The notes: a model not told the origin generated them from the sequence alone. A stretch of DNA of 64,000 nucleotides from Nonomuraea sp. NEAU-A123 (GCF_018603905.1 NZ_JAHFZZ010000005.1:671738-735737); one strand, 5' to 3'. Numbered from the stretch's first letter, positions 47,377 through 56,478 are shown. A program made the numbers and translations.

Positions 47377-48246
47377 ATGTCCACCCGAACCGCTGCCCAG
47401 CTCACCCTGAACCCGCTCGGACCGCACTTCGGCGCCCAGGTCGAAGGGCTCGACCTGGCCGACGCCCACGACGACGACCTGGTCGCCGTACGAGCCGCGC
47501 TCACCGAGAAGAAGGTGCTCTTCTTCCGCGGCCAGCACCTCGACGACGACGGCCAGGTGGCACTCGGCCGGCGCCTTGGTGAGCTGACGGCCTCCCACCC
47601 GGTCGTCGGCGGCGTGGACGAGGCGCATCCGGAGATCTACGCGCTCGACAGCGCCGACAACGGCTTCGCCGACGTCTGGCACACCGACGTCACCTTCATG
47701 CCCCGCCCGCCGCTCGGCTCGATCCTGCGCGCCGTCATCCTGCCCCCGACCGGCGGCGACACGAGCTGGGCCGACAGCCAGCTCGCCTACGACTCCCTGT
47801 CCAGTCCGGTACGCGAGCTGGCCGACCAGCTCACCGCCGTGCACGACGGCAACCGGGAGTTCGGCTATTACCTGGCCCAGCGCCGCGGCGGCAAGGGCAG
47901 TGTCTGGGACGGCGACGTCGTCACCCGGCTGGACCCGGTGGAGCACCCCGTCGTCCGCGTGCACCCGGAGACCGGCCGCAAGGGCATCTTCGTCAACCCG
48001 GGCTTCACCTCGCACATCGTCGGCGTCTCCGAGGCGGAGAGCCGCGGCATCCTGGACCTCCTCTACGCCCACCTCACCAAGCCCGAGCACATCATTCGCC
48101 ATCGCTGGAGCCTCGGCGACATCGCCATGTGGGACAACCGCAGCACCGCTCACTACGCCAACCGCGACTACGGCACCGCCCACCGCGTCATGCACCGCAT
48201 CACCCTACGCGGAGACCTCCCCGTCGGCCCCACCACCTCTCACTGA
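47377..48246 (+). CDS. TauD/TfdA-family Fe(II)/2-oxoglutarate dioxygenase
   Basis: A 289-aa dioxygenase, starting at ATG 47377 with AGGAAAG upstream. The iron triad is H102-x-D104 (WHTDVTF) and H259 (TAHYANRDY), and the 2-oxoglutarate-binding Arg lies in MHRITLRG. This matches taurine dioxygenase relatives, which hydroxylate sulfonates, or alkyl sulfates, next to sulfur to release sulfite or sulfate. Co-transcription with a TauABC-type importer indicates sulfur scavenging from an organosulfur compound. Taurine is not certain. Confidence 0.9.
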   Translation: MSTRTAAQLTLNPLGPHFGAQVEGLDLADAHDDDLVAVRAALTEKKVLFFRGQHLDDDGQVALGRRLGELTASHPVVGGVDEAHPEIYALDSADNGFADVWHTDVTFMPRPPLGSILRAVILPPTGGDTSWADSQLAYDSLSSPVRELADQLTAVHDGNREFGYYLAQRRGGKGSVWDGDVVTRLDPVEHPVVRVHPETGRKGIFVNPGFTSHIVGVSEAESRGILDLLYAHLTKPEHIIRHRWSLGDIAMWDNRSTAHYANRDYGTAHRVMHRITLRGDLPVGPTTSH

Positions 48247-48268
48247 CCCCCCACCTGCCTCACCTGGA

Positions 48269-48293
48269 GCCCCCGTAGGACACCTGTGGGGGC
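48269..48293. terminator. Hairpin after the dioxygenase gene
   Basis: GCCCCC (48269-48274) and GGGGGC (48288-48293) enclose a 13-base loop, 23 bases after the dioxygenase stop and before the convergent pseudogene. Confidence 0.4.
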
Positions 48294-48350
48294 CCGGACG
48301 CTGGCATGCGGCCACCCGCCTGCCGCTTCGGTGCTGCGCCGTAACGACGC

Positions 48351-49177
48351 CTACCCGCGGTCAGGGTTGAAGTTCAGGAGGACCTTGCCGTTCTTCCGCA
48401 GGTAGGCGAGGGCCTCAGCGAAGTCCTTGGCCTTGTAGATGGGGGCGGAGGGCAACGTGAGCTTTCCCTCGGCGACCAGCCGCGCGGACTCCGCGCCCAG
48501 GGCCGGATGACGGGGCAGGTACTCGTCCTGGTACATCCAGAACTCCGTTGTGGTGATGTTCTTCGCCTTCAGCACGTTCCGGTCGGGAGTGAAGGGCTCT
48601 CCGCTCATGTAGCCGTAGATCACCAGCAGGGCGCCTTCGGTCAGCACGTCCAGCAGTAGCGAGGTGGCCTTTCCGCTGACGCCGTCCAGCCCCAGCAGCA
48701 CCGGAGAGTTGCCGATGATCGCGCGCACGCGCGCCGCCACGTCTGGGGAGCCGATCAGCACGATGTCGGCGCCCAGTTCCTCAAGGTCGGTGACGAGCTC
48801 CTCCCGGCGGACGATGTTGATCGTGCGAAGCCCGCGCTCCTTGGCGAAGGCGATAACGGACCGGCCCACCCCACTGTTCGCCGCGTTCTGCACCACCCAA
48901 GAGCCGGCCGGAAGGTCACGCGACTCCACCAGAAGACCTCCGGTGACGGGATTGATGCTGAGCATCGCCGCCTGGTCAAGGCTGATGGACTTGTCCACGA
49001 CGGTCAGCTTCGCGGCCTCCGACAGGACCTGGCCGGACCAGGCGTAGGTGCCGAAAGGAAGCAGGACCGTGTCGCCGGGGCCGATGTGGGCGACGTCCGG
49101 TCCGACGGCCAGGACCGTACCGGCCCCTTCAGGCTCTGCTCAGGCTCCCCGAATTGGGTGAGGTGAATTGCGAGCAT
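48351..49177 (-). pseudogene. Enoyl reductase-like (MDR, MECR-type) gene with internal deletion and frameshift
   Basis: An AAGGAGG ribosome-binding site and ATG at 49177 begin MLAIHLTQFGEPE, a normal MDR N-terminus. About 40 bases later the family continues, in a different frame, with EGAGTVLAVGPDVAHIGPGDTVLLPFG and then without interruption to NFNPDRG at 48351 (NAANSGVGRSVIAFAKERG is the nucleotide-binding motif). Roughly 50-60 residues of the catalytic domain are missing. A direct repeat GAGCCTGA-GCA-GAGCCTGA sits at the join, suggesting a short-homology deletion. The downstream frame has a possible GTG start at 48998 but would lack the substrate domain. Confidence 0.75.
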
Positions 49178-49276
49178 AGAACTCGCCTCCTTGCAGTGAG
49201 CGCCGACGAAGAACGGCGTGAGTGTTCGTGGTCATCACTCTGCCCTCACCGTTGCTCCGCTCCCTCGCCATCTCGT

Positions 49277-49975
49277 TCACGCGGTCGGGTAGAGGAGTTC
49301 GAGGGGGCCGGACAGTGCGGCGCGCACCCGTCGGGCCGTCTCGTCGACGAGTACCTCCTGCTCATCGCGGCTGATCGCGTCCATGGTCTGTGCCGCCACT
49401 TCCGCAGCCTCCACCTTCGGAGCGTCGACCGCCGCGGCGGCATCAGTGTCCACATAGCCCACATGCACACCGACGACCAGCGTCCCCTGCTCACGCAGTC
49501 CCACGCGCAGCGCGTTGGTGAGCGACCATTGGGCAGCCTTCGACGCCGCGTAACTGGGGAACCGGCTGTTCGCCCGCCAAGAGGCCACCGACAGCATGTT
49601 CACCAGGACTCCGCCACCGTTGGCGGCGAGGACGGGCGCGAAAGCCCGCGAGACCGCCCAGGTGCCCAGATAGTTCACCTCCAGCTCCTGCCGCGCGCCC
49701 TCCATAGAGCCCTCCAGCAGGCCCGGCCCGGCCAGGATGCCGGCGTTGTTGATCACGATGGTCGCGTCGGACGCCGCCATCGCCGCGGCCGCGATCTGGT
49801 CCGGGGCGGTGACGTCCAGGCGCAGTGGTTCCAGTCCGGGCTCTTGGAAATCCTCGGGCCGGCGAACGCCCGCATACACCTTGGCGGCGCCCCGTGCCAG
49901 CAGAGCGCGCGTGAACGCCCGGCCGATTCCCCGGTTCGCGCCGGTCACCAACGCGACTGACCCTTCGATTTCCAT
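49277..49975 (-). CDS. Short-chain dehydrogenase/reductase
   Basis: A 232-aa SDR, starting at ATG 49975 where ACGGGG gives a modest ribosome-binding site. TGANRGIGRAF is the cofactor motif, INNAG is present, and the catalytic Ser/Tyr/Lys are in SVASWRANSRFPSYAASKAA. It resembles small NADP-type reductases. It stands apart between a broken enoyl reductase and a tautomerase gene. Substrate unknown. Confidence 0.87.
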   Translation of the reverse strand: MEIEGSVALVTGANRGIGRAFTRALLARGAAKVYAGVRRPEDFQEPGLEPLRLDVTAPDQIAAAAMAASDATIVINNAGILAGPGLLEGSMEGARQELEVNYLGTWAVSRAFAPVLAANGGGVLVNMLSVASWRANSRFPSYAASKAAQWSLTNALRVGLREQGTLVVGVHVGYVDTDAAAAVDAPKVEAAEVAAQTMDAISRDEQEVLVDETARRVRAALSGPLELLYPTA

Positions 49976-50399
49976 CGGACACCCCGTTCCACGGTTTCCC
50001 TGTACGGGCGTGCGCAGCCCCAACCCAAGCGCCGCCTCCCCTCTCAGTCTGACGCCCGCGGTGCGGCACCTCATCACGTGGGGGCCGTAGTGGTGCTCAG
50101 CACATGACTACGTAATGGCTGGTGATCGGCGGTCGGTGATCGTTGATCGGGGTGAGATCGGCCCCTGGCGGCTCGGCTTCCGTCCGCGCGAGGCCGTGAA
50201 GCTGACAGCGCCGAACACGCGGCCGGGCCTCAACGACAGCTTGCCCGCTGTGCTCGCGGCCCAGGCCCCCTACGTGTCAATTCGACAGGACTACGTACGT
50301 CGCGTGATGTCGGTTGCCGTCCACGGCGGCCATGATCGCAGCACCGCCCGCCTGCGGAGCCAAGACCGGCACGCACTCACCAGAGCGAGGATCTTTCTC
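49976..50399. other. Intergenic region with short repeats
   Basis: A 424-base gap between the divergent SDR and tautomerase genes, with no convincing gene. It holds a cluster of closely spaced TGATCG/AGATCG steps (50123-50160) and two copies of GACTACGTA (50106-50114 and 50289-50297). The second copy lies ~110 bases before the tautomerase start and overlaps a TACGTA palindrome. These could be regulator sites; nothing more can be said. Confidence 0.35.
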
Positions 50400-50822
50400 A
50401 TGCCCATGATCGACGTGTACGTCGCCCGGGGAGTCATCAAGGACCGCAAGGGGCTGGCGCAGGAACTCGCTCAGGCTGTCATGCGCTGGGAAAAGGTGCC
50501 CGTCATTCCGTTCTTCACCGACAATACGGCCGCATTCGTCCACGAGCTGGACGCGGATTCCTTTTCCACCGCTGGCGGCGGCACCGATCACGTCCGCGTC
50601 ACCGTGACCACCAACGCCGATGCCCTCAACCGGGAGCAGCAACTCGGCCTGGTCAAGGAGATCTCCGAGCTGGTGGCCAAGGCATCCGGCGATCCCTCGC
50701 TGACCGAACGCACCTGGGTCACCTTGACCGAGGCGGTCCCCGGAGGGTGGGGCATCGGCGGTCACGCCTACACCAACGACGAAATCGTCAGGCACGTACG
50801 CGCACTCCTGGGCAAGGACTGA
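50400..50822 (+). CDS. Tautomerase-superfamily protein
   Basis: A 140-aa protein that begins Met-Pro-Met (MPMIDVYVARG), placing the characteristic N-terminal catalytic proline at position 2 once Met is removed; this fixes the start at ATG 50400 although the frame is open further upstream. Two beta-alpha-beta-like halves are visible (IDVYVARGVIKDRKGLAQELAQAV and DHVRVTVTTNADALNREQQLGLVKEI...), giving the length of a fused or cis-CaaD/4-OT-like tautomerase. It probably acts on an enol or halogenated small acid; the substrate is unknown. Confidence 0.78.
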   Translation: MPMIDVYVARGVIKDRKGLAQELAQAVMRWEKVPVIPFFTDNTAAFVHELDADSFSTAGGGTDHVRVTVTTNADALNREQQLGLVKEISELVAKASGDPSLTERTWVTLTEAVPGGWGIGGHAYTNDEIVRHVRALLGKD

Positions 50823-50879
50823 GACTCCACTTGGCAGCTACCTCGCTCCCGACGGAATCCGAGTGCGCTCGGTGAGCCG

Positions 50880-50981
50880 GTGAGGACATCACCCACGTCG
50901 GTTGCTGTCTCCCCAGCCTCCAACATCACCGGCCAGGACATCGTCGCCGACGGCGGGCTGGTCATGACTACGGCCCGCTGA
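50880..50981 (+). pseudogene. C-terminal fragment of a short-chain dehydrogenase
   Basis: A short frame encodes SPASNITGQDIVADGGLVMTTAR and a stop, the classical C-terminal SDR signature (S-x-x-x-TGQ-x-x-x-DGG). No start, cofactor motif or catalytic residues precede it. It is a remnant of a deleted gene. Confidence 0.7.
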
Positions 50982-51552
50982 ATGAGCCGTACATGAGTCC
51001 GTTGTTGTGCGGGTGTCTGCGGGGACCGGCAGGCTAGGCGGCCACATGCAGACCGTCCCGCGCATCCCAGTCGGCCGCGGGATTGCTGGCCTCACTTGGT
51101 CGCGGGGCAGGGTGTGGGGTCATGACCATGTGCCCTGTGCGCGGGTCGGCTCCATCGGGGGTCCCTGCCGCTCAAGGCCAGTGCGCGGTCGAGCAGAGGC
51201 GCATGGGCCTCCTGCGGCACCTCGTCACCGAGAAGGCCCAAGCCGCGGGAGGTCCGCCGAGGCTCGCCTCCCCCTCCCACGCCGCCGGGTCAGCCCAGGC
51301 CCTTGCTGTCGGCTCTGCTTTGTCGGCCAGCAGGAGGGCCCAATCGGACTCCGGCCGTCCGGCGAGGAAGGGCACTGGGACGGCGGTCAGCAGGCTGGTG
51401 TGGGCACTTACGAGCGCGAAGCGTCATGCGCTGGGCAATCGGTGTACCGGGCCGTAGATCGGCACGACAGCCGTCCTGCCCGGACGGGTACGACCTGATC
51501 GCGGCGAAGGCGGTGACCGGTACCCCCGTCGTAGGGAGGTGGGGCGATCGGG
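50982..51552. other. 571-base region without a recognisable gene
   Basis: Several overlapping frames are open on both strands, as expected at this GC content, but none has a ribosome-binding site with a family-like protein. It follows an SDR fragment, and I read it as degraded sequence. Confidence 0.5.
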
Positions 51553-52104
51553 TCAGGCGGAGCGGTGGCAGAGTTCGTCGACGTACGTGCGCGCATCCAC
51601 CTCGGGCAGCGTCCAGGGCAGGAAGATGGCCCTATAGATGATGGGGGCCACTACCCGGTCGATGACCTCATCGCCGGTGAAGGTGCTACCGGGCCGGGCG
51701 GCGAAGCCGGCTGCTTCTGCCTGCCGGTCGCGCAGGCAGTCCGACTCGCTCTCACCGGCGGCGGCGGCCCCGCCTCGCAGGAGGGCGGCGTTCACCGGGA
51801 TGCTGTAGTGGCTGATCAGCTCCTGTGTCCATGCGGTGAGGTCGGCACGCAGGTCCCCGGTGTCGGGAAGGCCACGATCCGGGTCGAGCCGGTAGGTCGC
51901 CAGATCGTTGATCATGGTCCGCGCGTCGCCCCACCGTCGGTAGATGCTCGAGTGATTCACTCTCGCACGCTCCGCGACCATGGGGATGGTGACGCCTTCG
52001 CTGCCCCGTTCGGCGATCAGCTCCTCGACGGCCTTCCTGATGGACGTCAGCACCACGGCGCTGCGGCCGCCGGTACGCCGCCGCGGGCGGGATTCTGCAA
52101 CCAT
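51553..52104 (-). CDS. TetR-family repressor next to an MFS exporter
   Basis: A 183-aa TetR regulator. The HTH is AVEELIAERGSEGVTIPMVAERARVNHSSIYRRWGDARTMI (residues ~27-67). The C-terminal domain (TAWTQELISHYSIPVNAALLRGG, YRAIFLPWTLPE) is TetR_C-like. ATG 52104 lies just seven bases from a TATAGT element on the same strand, implying a leaderless or nearly leaderless transcript. It is divergent from the MFS gene it probably represses, with repeats between them. Confidence 0.88.
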   Translation of the reverse strand: MVAESRPRRRTGGRSAVVLTSIRKAVEELIAERGSEGVTIPMVAERARVNHSSIYRRWGDARTMINDLATYRLDPDRGLPDTGDLRADLTAWTQELISHYSIPVNAALLRGGAAAAGESESDCLRDRQAEAAGFAARPGSTFTGDEVIDRVVAPIIYRAIFLPWTLPEVDARTYVDELCHRSA

Positions 52105-52108
52105 GCAT

Positions 52109-52174
52109 CCACTATAACGCACAGAACTTGGCATTAAGCCTTCCTCGAGTTTATAGTGGCAGCGCTAACGCACA
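52109..52174. promoter_or_regulatory. Divergent promoter/operator region of the TetR-MFS pair
   Basis: CCACTATAA (52109-52117) and TTATAGTGG (52151-52159) are a perfect 9-bp inverted repeat. TAACGCACA occurs as a direct repeat at 52115-52123 and 52166-52174, with further similarity after it. For the MFS gene, TTGGCA (52128-52133), 18 bases, then TATAGT (52152-52157) makes a good promoter. The mirror TATAGT serves the repressor. Each repeat overlaps a -10 element, as expected for TetR autorepression. Confidence 0.6.
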
Positions 52175-52201
52175 AACTTTGGGCTTTAGGGGGCCTCTGA
52201 G

Positions 52202-53449
52202 GTGTCCATCACCCGATCAAGACATGACCGCAGCCCTGGGCTCGTGGCTTCTGAGTCCAGCCGGTCCCGCAGGCTGCTTCCTTCTCGCGCGGCGTTCGCC
52301 GGGTCGGCGGCAGTCTTCGCAGCGCTCTATCTGGCCGCAGGCGCGCCCACGCCGCTGCTGGTCGTCTTCGAGCAGCAGTGGCACTTCCCCGCCTGGGTGC
52401 TGACGGTTGCCTTCGCCTCCTATGCGCTCGGCCTGCTGGCGGCTCTGCTGGTCGCCGGGTCGCTGTCCGACTACATCGGACGCCGGCCTGTCCTGGTCGG
52501 GTCGCTTCTGGTGGAGCTCGGGGCGATGCTCATGTTCGTCTTCGCTCCGGACATCGGCTGGGTCATCGCAGCCCGCACCATCCAGGGCATCGCCACCGGT
52601 GTGGCCACGAGCGCCTTCTCGGCCTCGGTCGTGGAACATGCCCCGGAACGCCACAAGAAACTGGGCACCATCATCACCAGCGTCGCTCCGGCGGGCGGGC
52701 TGGGCCTGGGAGCCCTGCTGACCGGCGCTGCGGTCCAGTTCAGCAGCCACGCGACTCTGATCGTGTTCACGGCCCTCGCGGTGATCATGGCCGTCGGTAC
52801 GGGTGTCGCCGCGTTCTCGGCGGAGACCGTTTCCGCGCGGCCCGGGGCGGCACGCGCCCTGATTCCGCGCGTCTCGGTCCCCCCGGCCGTACGTCGGGAG
52901 TTCCTGGCGGGAATTCCCGTTCACCTGGCCGCGTGGATGCTGGCCGGGCTCTTCATGGGGCTCGTGCCCACCATCATCCGGGACCTGCTGGGCCTGCACA
53001 GTGGACTCCTGAACGGTGCCACGGCGTTCGTCGAGCCCGCGGCGGCCGCCGTGGCCGGCCTGTTCCTCGGTCGTCTGACGGTACGCCGCACCATCTTCGT
53101 GGGCACAGCGGGTGTGCTGCTGGGAACCGCGGTGATCGAGGCCGGTGTCGCCGCTGGAACGCTCTCCCTGCTGTGGGTGGGAGGCATCATCGGCGGCGTG
53201 GGCTTCGGCGCCTCCTTCTCCGGCGCTGTCCGGAGCATCGCCCCGCTCGTACAGCCCCACCAGAGGGCAGGACTCTTCGCCTCCATCTACCTGGTCGCCT
53301 ACCTGAGCTTCGGAGTGCCGTCGATCATCGCGGGACTCCTGATCGCTCCGGCCGGTCTGCTGGGGACCGTCCTCGGCTACGGTGTCGCCATCCTCGTCGT
53401 AGCAGCCCTTGGGCTGTTCGCGCAGTACCGCGTCACCACACGCCGCTGA
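52202..53449 (+). CDS. MFS transporter, probable drug/efflux permease
   Basis: A 415-aa 12-helix MFS protein with GTG start. GSLSDYIGRRPVLVGS is the loop 2-3 signature, and AARTIQGIATGVATSAFSASVVEHAPERHKKLGT carries the helix 5 antiporter-like region. Paired with a divergent TetR repressor, it is most likely an exporter induced by its substrate. The substrate cannot be inferred. Confidence 0.9.
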   Translation: MSITRSRHDRSPGLVASESSRSRRLLPSRAAFAGSAAVFAALYLAAGAPTPLLVVFEQQWHFPAWVLTVAFASYALGLLAALLVAGSLSDYIGRRPVLVGSLLVELGAMLMFVFAPDIGWVIAARTIQGIATGVATSAFSASVVEHAPERHKKLGTIITSVAPAGGLGLGALLTGAAVQFSSHATLIVFTALAVIMAVGTGVAAFSAETVSARPGAARALIPRVSVPPAVRREFLAGIPVHLAAWMLAGLFMGLVPTIIRDLLGLHSGLLNGATAFVEPAAAAVAGLFLGRLTVRRTIFVGTAGVLLGTAVIEAGVAAGTLSLLWVGGIIGGVGFGASFSGAVRSIAPLVQPHQRAGLFASIYLVAYLSFGVPSIIAGLLIAPAGLLGTVLGYGVAILVVAALGLFAQYRVTTRR

Positions 53450-53568
53450 CCCGGAAGGCGGGTAGGCCGGCCGCCCGGAAGTTCGCCACGTGGTCGAACT
53501 GCCCCCTCTCATACCCGCGTCCGGCATGCGGGTGCAGACAGCAGCTACGAATCCCGTCGTCGTCTTTG

Positions 53569-54597
53569 TCAGGCGGCGGTGCGCTCGTCGACCGGCCGTC
53601 GGCGCAGCGTGGCGCGCTCGAGCGCGGGTGGGGCGTAGGTCATGTCGAGCCGGCCGACGTCGGTGCCGGGCGCGACGATCGTGTCGATATCGTCGAGGAT
53701 CTTGTCGTCGAGGGTGAGGTCAGCGCCGGCGAGTAGGTCGTCGAGTTGTGCCATGGTGCGCGGCCCGATGATGGCCGAGGTGACGCCGGGGTGGGCGATC
53801 GCGAACGCCATCGCGAGGTGGGTCAGCTTCATTCCGGCTTGTTCGGCGAGCGGGATGAGTTGCTCGACGACCTCGAGGCGGCGTTCGTCGCTGTAGTGCT
53901 TGAAGCCGTACTTGGCGCGGTGGGTGTCGGCCTGCTGACCCTTGCGGAAGCGTCCGGTGAGCATGCCCTGGGCCAGCGGGCTCCAGACGAGCGTTCCCAT
54001 TCCGTAGCGTTCGGTGACGGGCAGGATCTCGCGCTCGATGCCGCGGTTGAGGATCGAGTAGGTCGGCTGCTCGGTACGGAACCTCTCGAGGCCGCGGCGC
54101 TCGGCGGCCCACTGCGCTTCGACGATGTCGGAGGCGGGGAAGCACGACGATCCGATCGCGCGGACCTTACCGCTGCGCACGAGGTCGGTCAGCGCGGACA
54201 GCGTCTCTTCGACGTCGGTCGTCGGGTCGGGGCGGTGGACCTGGTAGAGGTCGATGTGGTCGGTCTGCAGGCGGCGCAGCGAGTGCTCGACCTCGGCGAT
54301 GATCCAGCGCCGCGAGTTGCCGCGCCGGTTCGGGACGTCGCCCATCGGTCCCCACACCTTCGTGGCGAGTACGACGTCGTCACGGCGGCCCTTGAGCGCC
54401 TTGCCGACGATCTCCTCGGACTCGCCGCGGGAGTACATGTCGGCCGTGTCGATGAAGTTGATGCCGGCGTCCAGGGCCTTGTGGATGATGCGGATGGAGT
54501 CTTCGTGATCCGGGTTGCCGATGGCTCCGAACATCATCGCGCCCAGGCAGTAAGGGCTGACCTGAATGCCGGTGCGGCCCAGCGTGCGGTAGTGCAT
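53569..54597 (-). CDS. Aldo/keto reductase
   Basis: A 342-aa NADPH-dependent oxidoreductase of the AKR fold. The start is ATG 54597 with AGAGGAG. MHYRTLGRTGIQVSPYCLGAM is the usual opening; FIDTADMYSRGESEEIVGKAL has the catalytic Asp/Tyr and VLATKVWG the Lys. YQVHRPDPTT gives the active-site His, and FAIAHPGVTSAIIGPRTMAQL the cofactor end. It is divergent from a TetR regulator with repeats in the shared promoter, so probably inducible. Substrate unknown. Confidence 0.92.
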   Translation of the reverse strand: MHYRTLGRTGIQVSPYCLGAMMFGAIGNPDHEDSIRIIHKALDAGINFIDTADMYSRGESEEIVGKALKGRRDDVVLATKVWGPMGDVPNRRGNSRRWIIAEVEHSLRRLQTDHIDLYQVHRPDPTTDVEETLSALTDLVRSGKVRAIGSSCFPASDIVEAQWAAERRGLERFRTEQPTYSILNRGIEREILPVTERYGMGTLVWSPLAQGMLTGRFRKGQQADTHRAKYGFKHYSDERRLEVVEQLIPLAEQAGMKLTHLAMAFAIAHPGVTSAIIGPRTMAQLDDLLAGADLTLDDKILDDIDTIVAPGTDVGRLDMTYAPPALERATLRRRPVDERTAA

Positions 54598-54623
54598 GGC
54601 TCTCCTCTGGCGGCGTATCATGA

Positions 54624-54676
54624 GATAACCGGAACGGCTTATCACTTAGCCACTATACGGAACGCCTTCTCACTTA
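54624..54676. promoter_or_regulatory. Candidate TetR operators between aldo/keto reductase and TetR genes
   Basis: CGGAACG-N5-TCACTTA occurs twice in the same orientation (54630-54648 and 54658-54676), 28 bases apart. The first copy overlaps GATAA-N10-TTATC (54624-54643). They lie in the 97-base divergent gap. Confidence 0.5.
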
Positions 54677-54694
54677 TGCAACTGGAGGTCTTCA

Positions 54695-55294
54695 GTGGGC
54701 GCGGCCACACCTGACCGGACACGTCGCGTACGCGCCGACGCTCAGCGCAACATCGACGCGCTGCTCGACGCGGCCCGGGAGGTCTTCGCCACGGCGGGCG
54801 TGGACGCCCCGGTACGCGAGATCGCCGCCAAGGCCGGAGTCGGACTCGCCACCTTCTACCGCCATTTCCCGGAACGCTCCGACCTGATCGGTGCCGTCTT
54901 CCGGCACGAAGTCGATGCCTGCGCCAACACCGCGGCCGCCCTGGCCGCAGAGCACGAGCCGCTCGAGGCCCTCACCCGCTGGCTGCGGCGGTACACCGCA
55001 TTCATCGGGACCAAACGCGGACTCGCCGCGGCCCTGCACTCCGGCAACCCCGCCTACGAACCGCTGCCCGCCTACTTCCAGCAGCGCTTCGAGCCCGCCC
55101 TCGGATCGCTGCTCGCCGCCGCGGCCGCCGCTGGTGAGATCCGCGGCGACGTCGAGCCCATGGAACTCCTGCGCGCGGTGGCCGACCTGTGCTGGCCGGC
55201 CGCTACGGACCTCGCCCATACCGAGCGCATGGTCGCCCTGCTCATTGACGGACTGCGCTACGGAGCCAAGCCAAAGCTTCAGTCGGGACAGTAG
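54695..55294 (+). CDS. TetR-family transcriptional regulator
   Basis: A 199-aa TetR regulator. HTH: LLDAAREVFATAGVDAPVREIAAKAGVGLATFYRHFPERSDLI (residues ~24-66), followed by a helical ligand domain (SBP-type, LEALTRWLRRYTAFIGTKRGLAAALH). The GTG start has CTGGAGG upstream. It is divergent from the aldo/keto reductase and probably represses it through the repeats between them. Confidence 0.9.
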   Translation: MGAATPDRTRRVRADAQRNIDALLDAAREVFATAGVDAPVREIAAKAGVGLATFYRHFPERSDLIGAVFRHEVDACANTAAALAAEHEPLEALTRWLRRYTAFIGTKRGLAAALHSGNPAYEPLPAYFQQRFEPALGSLLAAAAAAGEIRGDVEPMELLRAVADLCWPAATDLAHTERMVALLIDGLRYGAKPKLQSGQ

Positions 55295-55385
55295 AAACGT
55301 CAGCTCGACAGTGCCGGGGGCGTCGCGCACCGGCCGATGCGCGCACGGTTCCCGACTGCACGCAACGATCGTGGGGCCCCGGCCT

Positions 55386-55411
55386 GTCTCTCACGCGTTC
55401 GGGTGAGAGAC
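55386..55411. terminator. Hairpin in the gap before the MBL-fold gene
   Basis: GTCTCTCAC (55386-55394) and GTGAGAGAC (55403-55411) form a perfect 9-bp stem with an 8-base loop, ~90 bases after the TetR stop. A weaker CCGAG/CTCGG stem follows at once. Likely a terminator; a regulatory role for the MBL gene is possible. The rest of the 281-base gap shows nothing. Confidence 0.45.
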
Positions 55412-55575
55412 CGAGAGCAGCTCCTCGGATCGGTAAAGGACATCACCCTCCTGGCTACCGAAGCTGCCGGAGATGCGACCCTGAAGGGACGCGCACCTGG
55501 GTTTGCCTCGGCAAGTAGCCGTCATTTCCGCGCAGTCTGCCCGTCCGCGGGCCGGGTTCGCAAAGGAGCTGACCA

Positions 55576-56478
55576 ATGACTGAATTCGCGCCTGTACCCG
55601 ACTTCGCTCGAGGACCGGAAATCCCGGAGTCCGGTTATCTTGTCACTGAGCTGGGCGGTGGTGCCTATGGCGTCACCAGCGGGTTGGACAACACCATGTT
55701 CCTGGTGACCAAGAAGGGCGTTGTCGTCGTGGACGCCCCTCTGGACCTGGGCGAAAAGCTGCTGGTGGGCATCGAGGAGGTCACCCCGAAGCCCATCACC
55801 CACCTCATCTACAGTCACGCGCACGCCGACCACATAGGCTCGGCTCACTTTCTGGCACGGGACGGCCTGAAAATCGTTTCCCACGAACTCACCGCCCAGT
55901 TCATCAAGGAGGCAAAGGACGACAGGCGGCCCCTGCCCAACGAAACCTTCAAGGGGAAGAAAAGCGAGCTGAATGTCGATGGAGAGCGGATCATCCTCGA
56001 ATACACAGGAGACTGGCACCAGGCGGGCAATCTGTTCATCCACCTCCCGGAACAGAAGATCCTGACGGCCATCGACAGCTTCACGGTCAAGAACGCGCCG
56101 TTCTTCCGCCTTCTCTTCTCCGCCCACGTGCCCGCGTACTTCGACGCCATGGACCAAATGCTGGACTACGACTTCGAGACTGTTGTGTCCGGCCACATGT
56201 CCCTCTTCGGCACCCCCGAAGATGTGCAGACGAATCGCGAGTACATCCGCGACCTGCGAGCCGCCGCGGCCGAGGCGCTGCGCACGGTGGACCTGGGGGA
56301 GGCCGCTGCCGGCGTGCCGGACGACAACAGGCAGGCGCGGCTCAAGGTCTGGATGGACGCGGTGGTCGCTCGCGCCACAGAGCTGATGCCGGCGTCGTGG
56401 GACAAGCGCCTCGGAGGGCACGACATCTTCCTCGCTGACAACCTCAACGCCGTCGCATGGAGCGTTTTCATCGACTAG
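55576..56478 (+). CDS. MBL-fold metallo-hydrolase
   Basis: A 300-aa metallo-beta-lactamase-fold protein with AAAGGAG before the ATG. The zinc motif is H81-A-H83-A-D85-H86 (SHAHADHIG), a later His is in TGDWHQAGN, and an Asp in LTAIDSF. The C-terminal His is in VVSGHMSLFG. No signal peptide, so cytoplasmic. Hydrolase activity on a lactone, thioester or similar is expected from the fold; the substrate is not evident. Confidence 0.87.
   Translation: MTEFAPVPDFARGPEIPESGYLVTELGGGAYGVTSGLDNTMFLVTKKGVVVVDAPLDLGEKLLVGIEEVTPKPITHLIYSHAHADHIGSAHFLARDGLKIVSHELTAQFIKEAKDDRRPLPNETFKGKKSELNVDGERIILEYTGDWHQAGNLFIHLPEQKILTAIDSFTVKNAPFFRLLFSAHVPAYFDAMDQMLDYDFETVVSGHMSLFGTPEDVQTNREYIRDLRAAAAEALRTVDLGEAAAGVPDDNRQARLKVWMDAVVARATELMPASWDKRLGGHDIFLADNLNAVAWSVFID

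Noticed and set aside
51007..51498. A 163-aa frame in the otherwise empty 51-kb region
   Set aside because: There is no ribosome-binding site and the composition is Arg/Gly/Pro-rich without family resemblance; overlapping frames on both strands are equally open.
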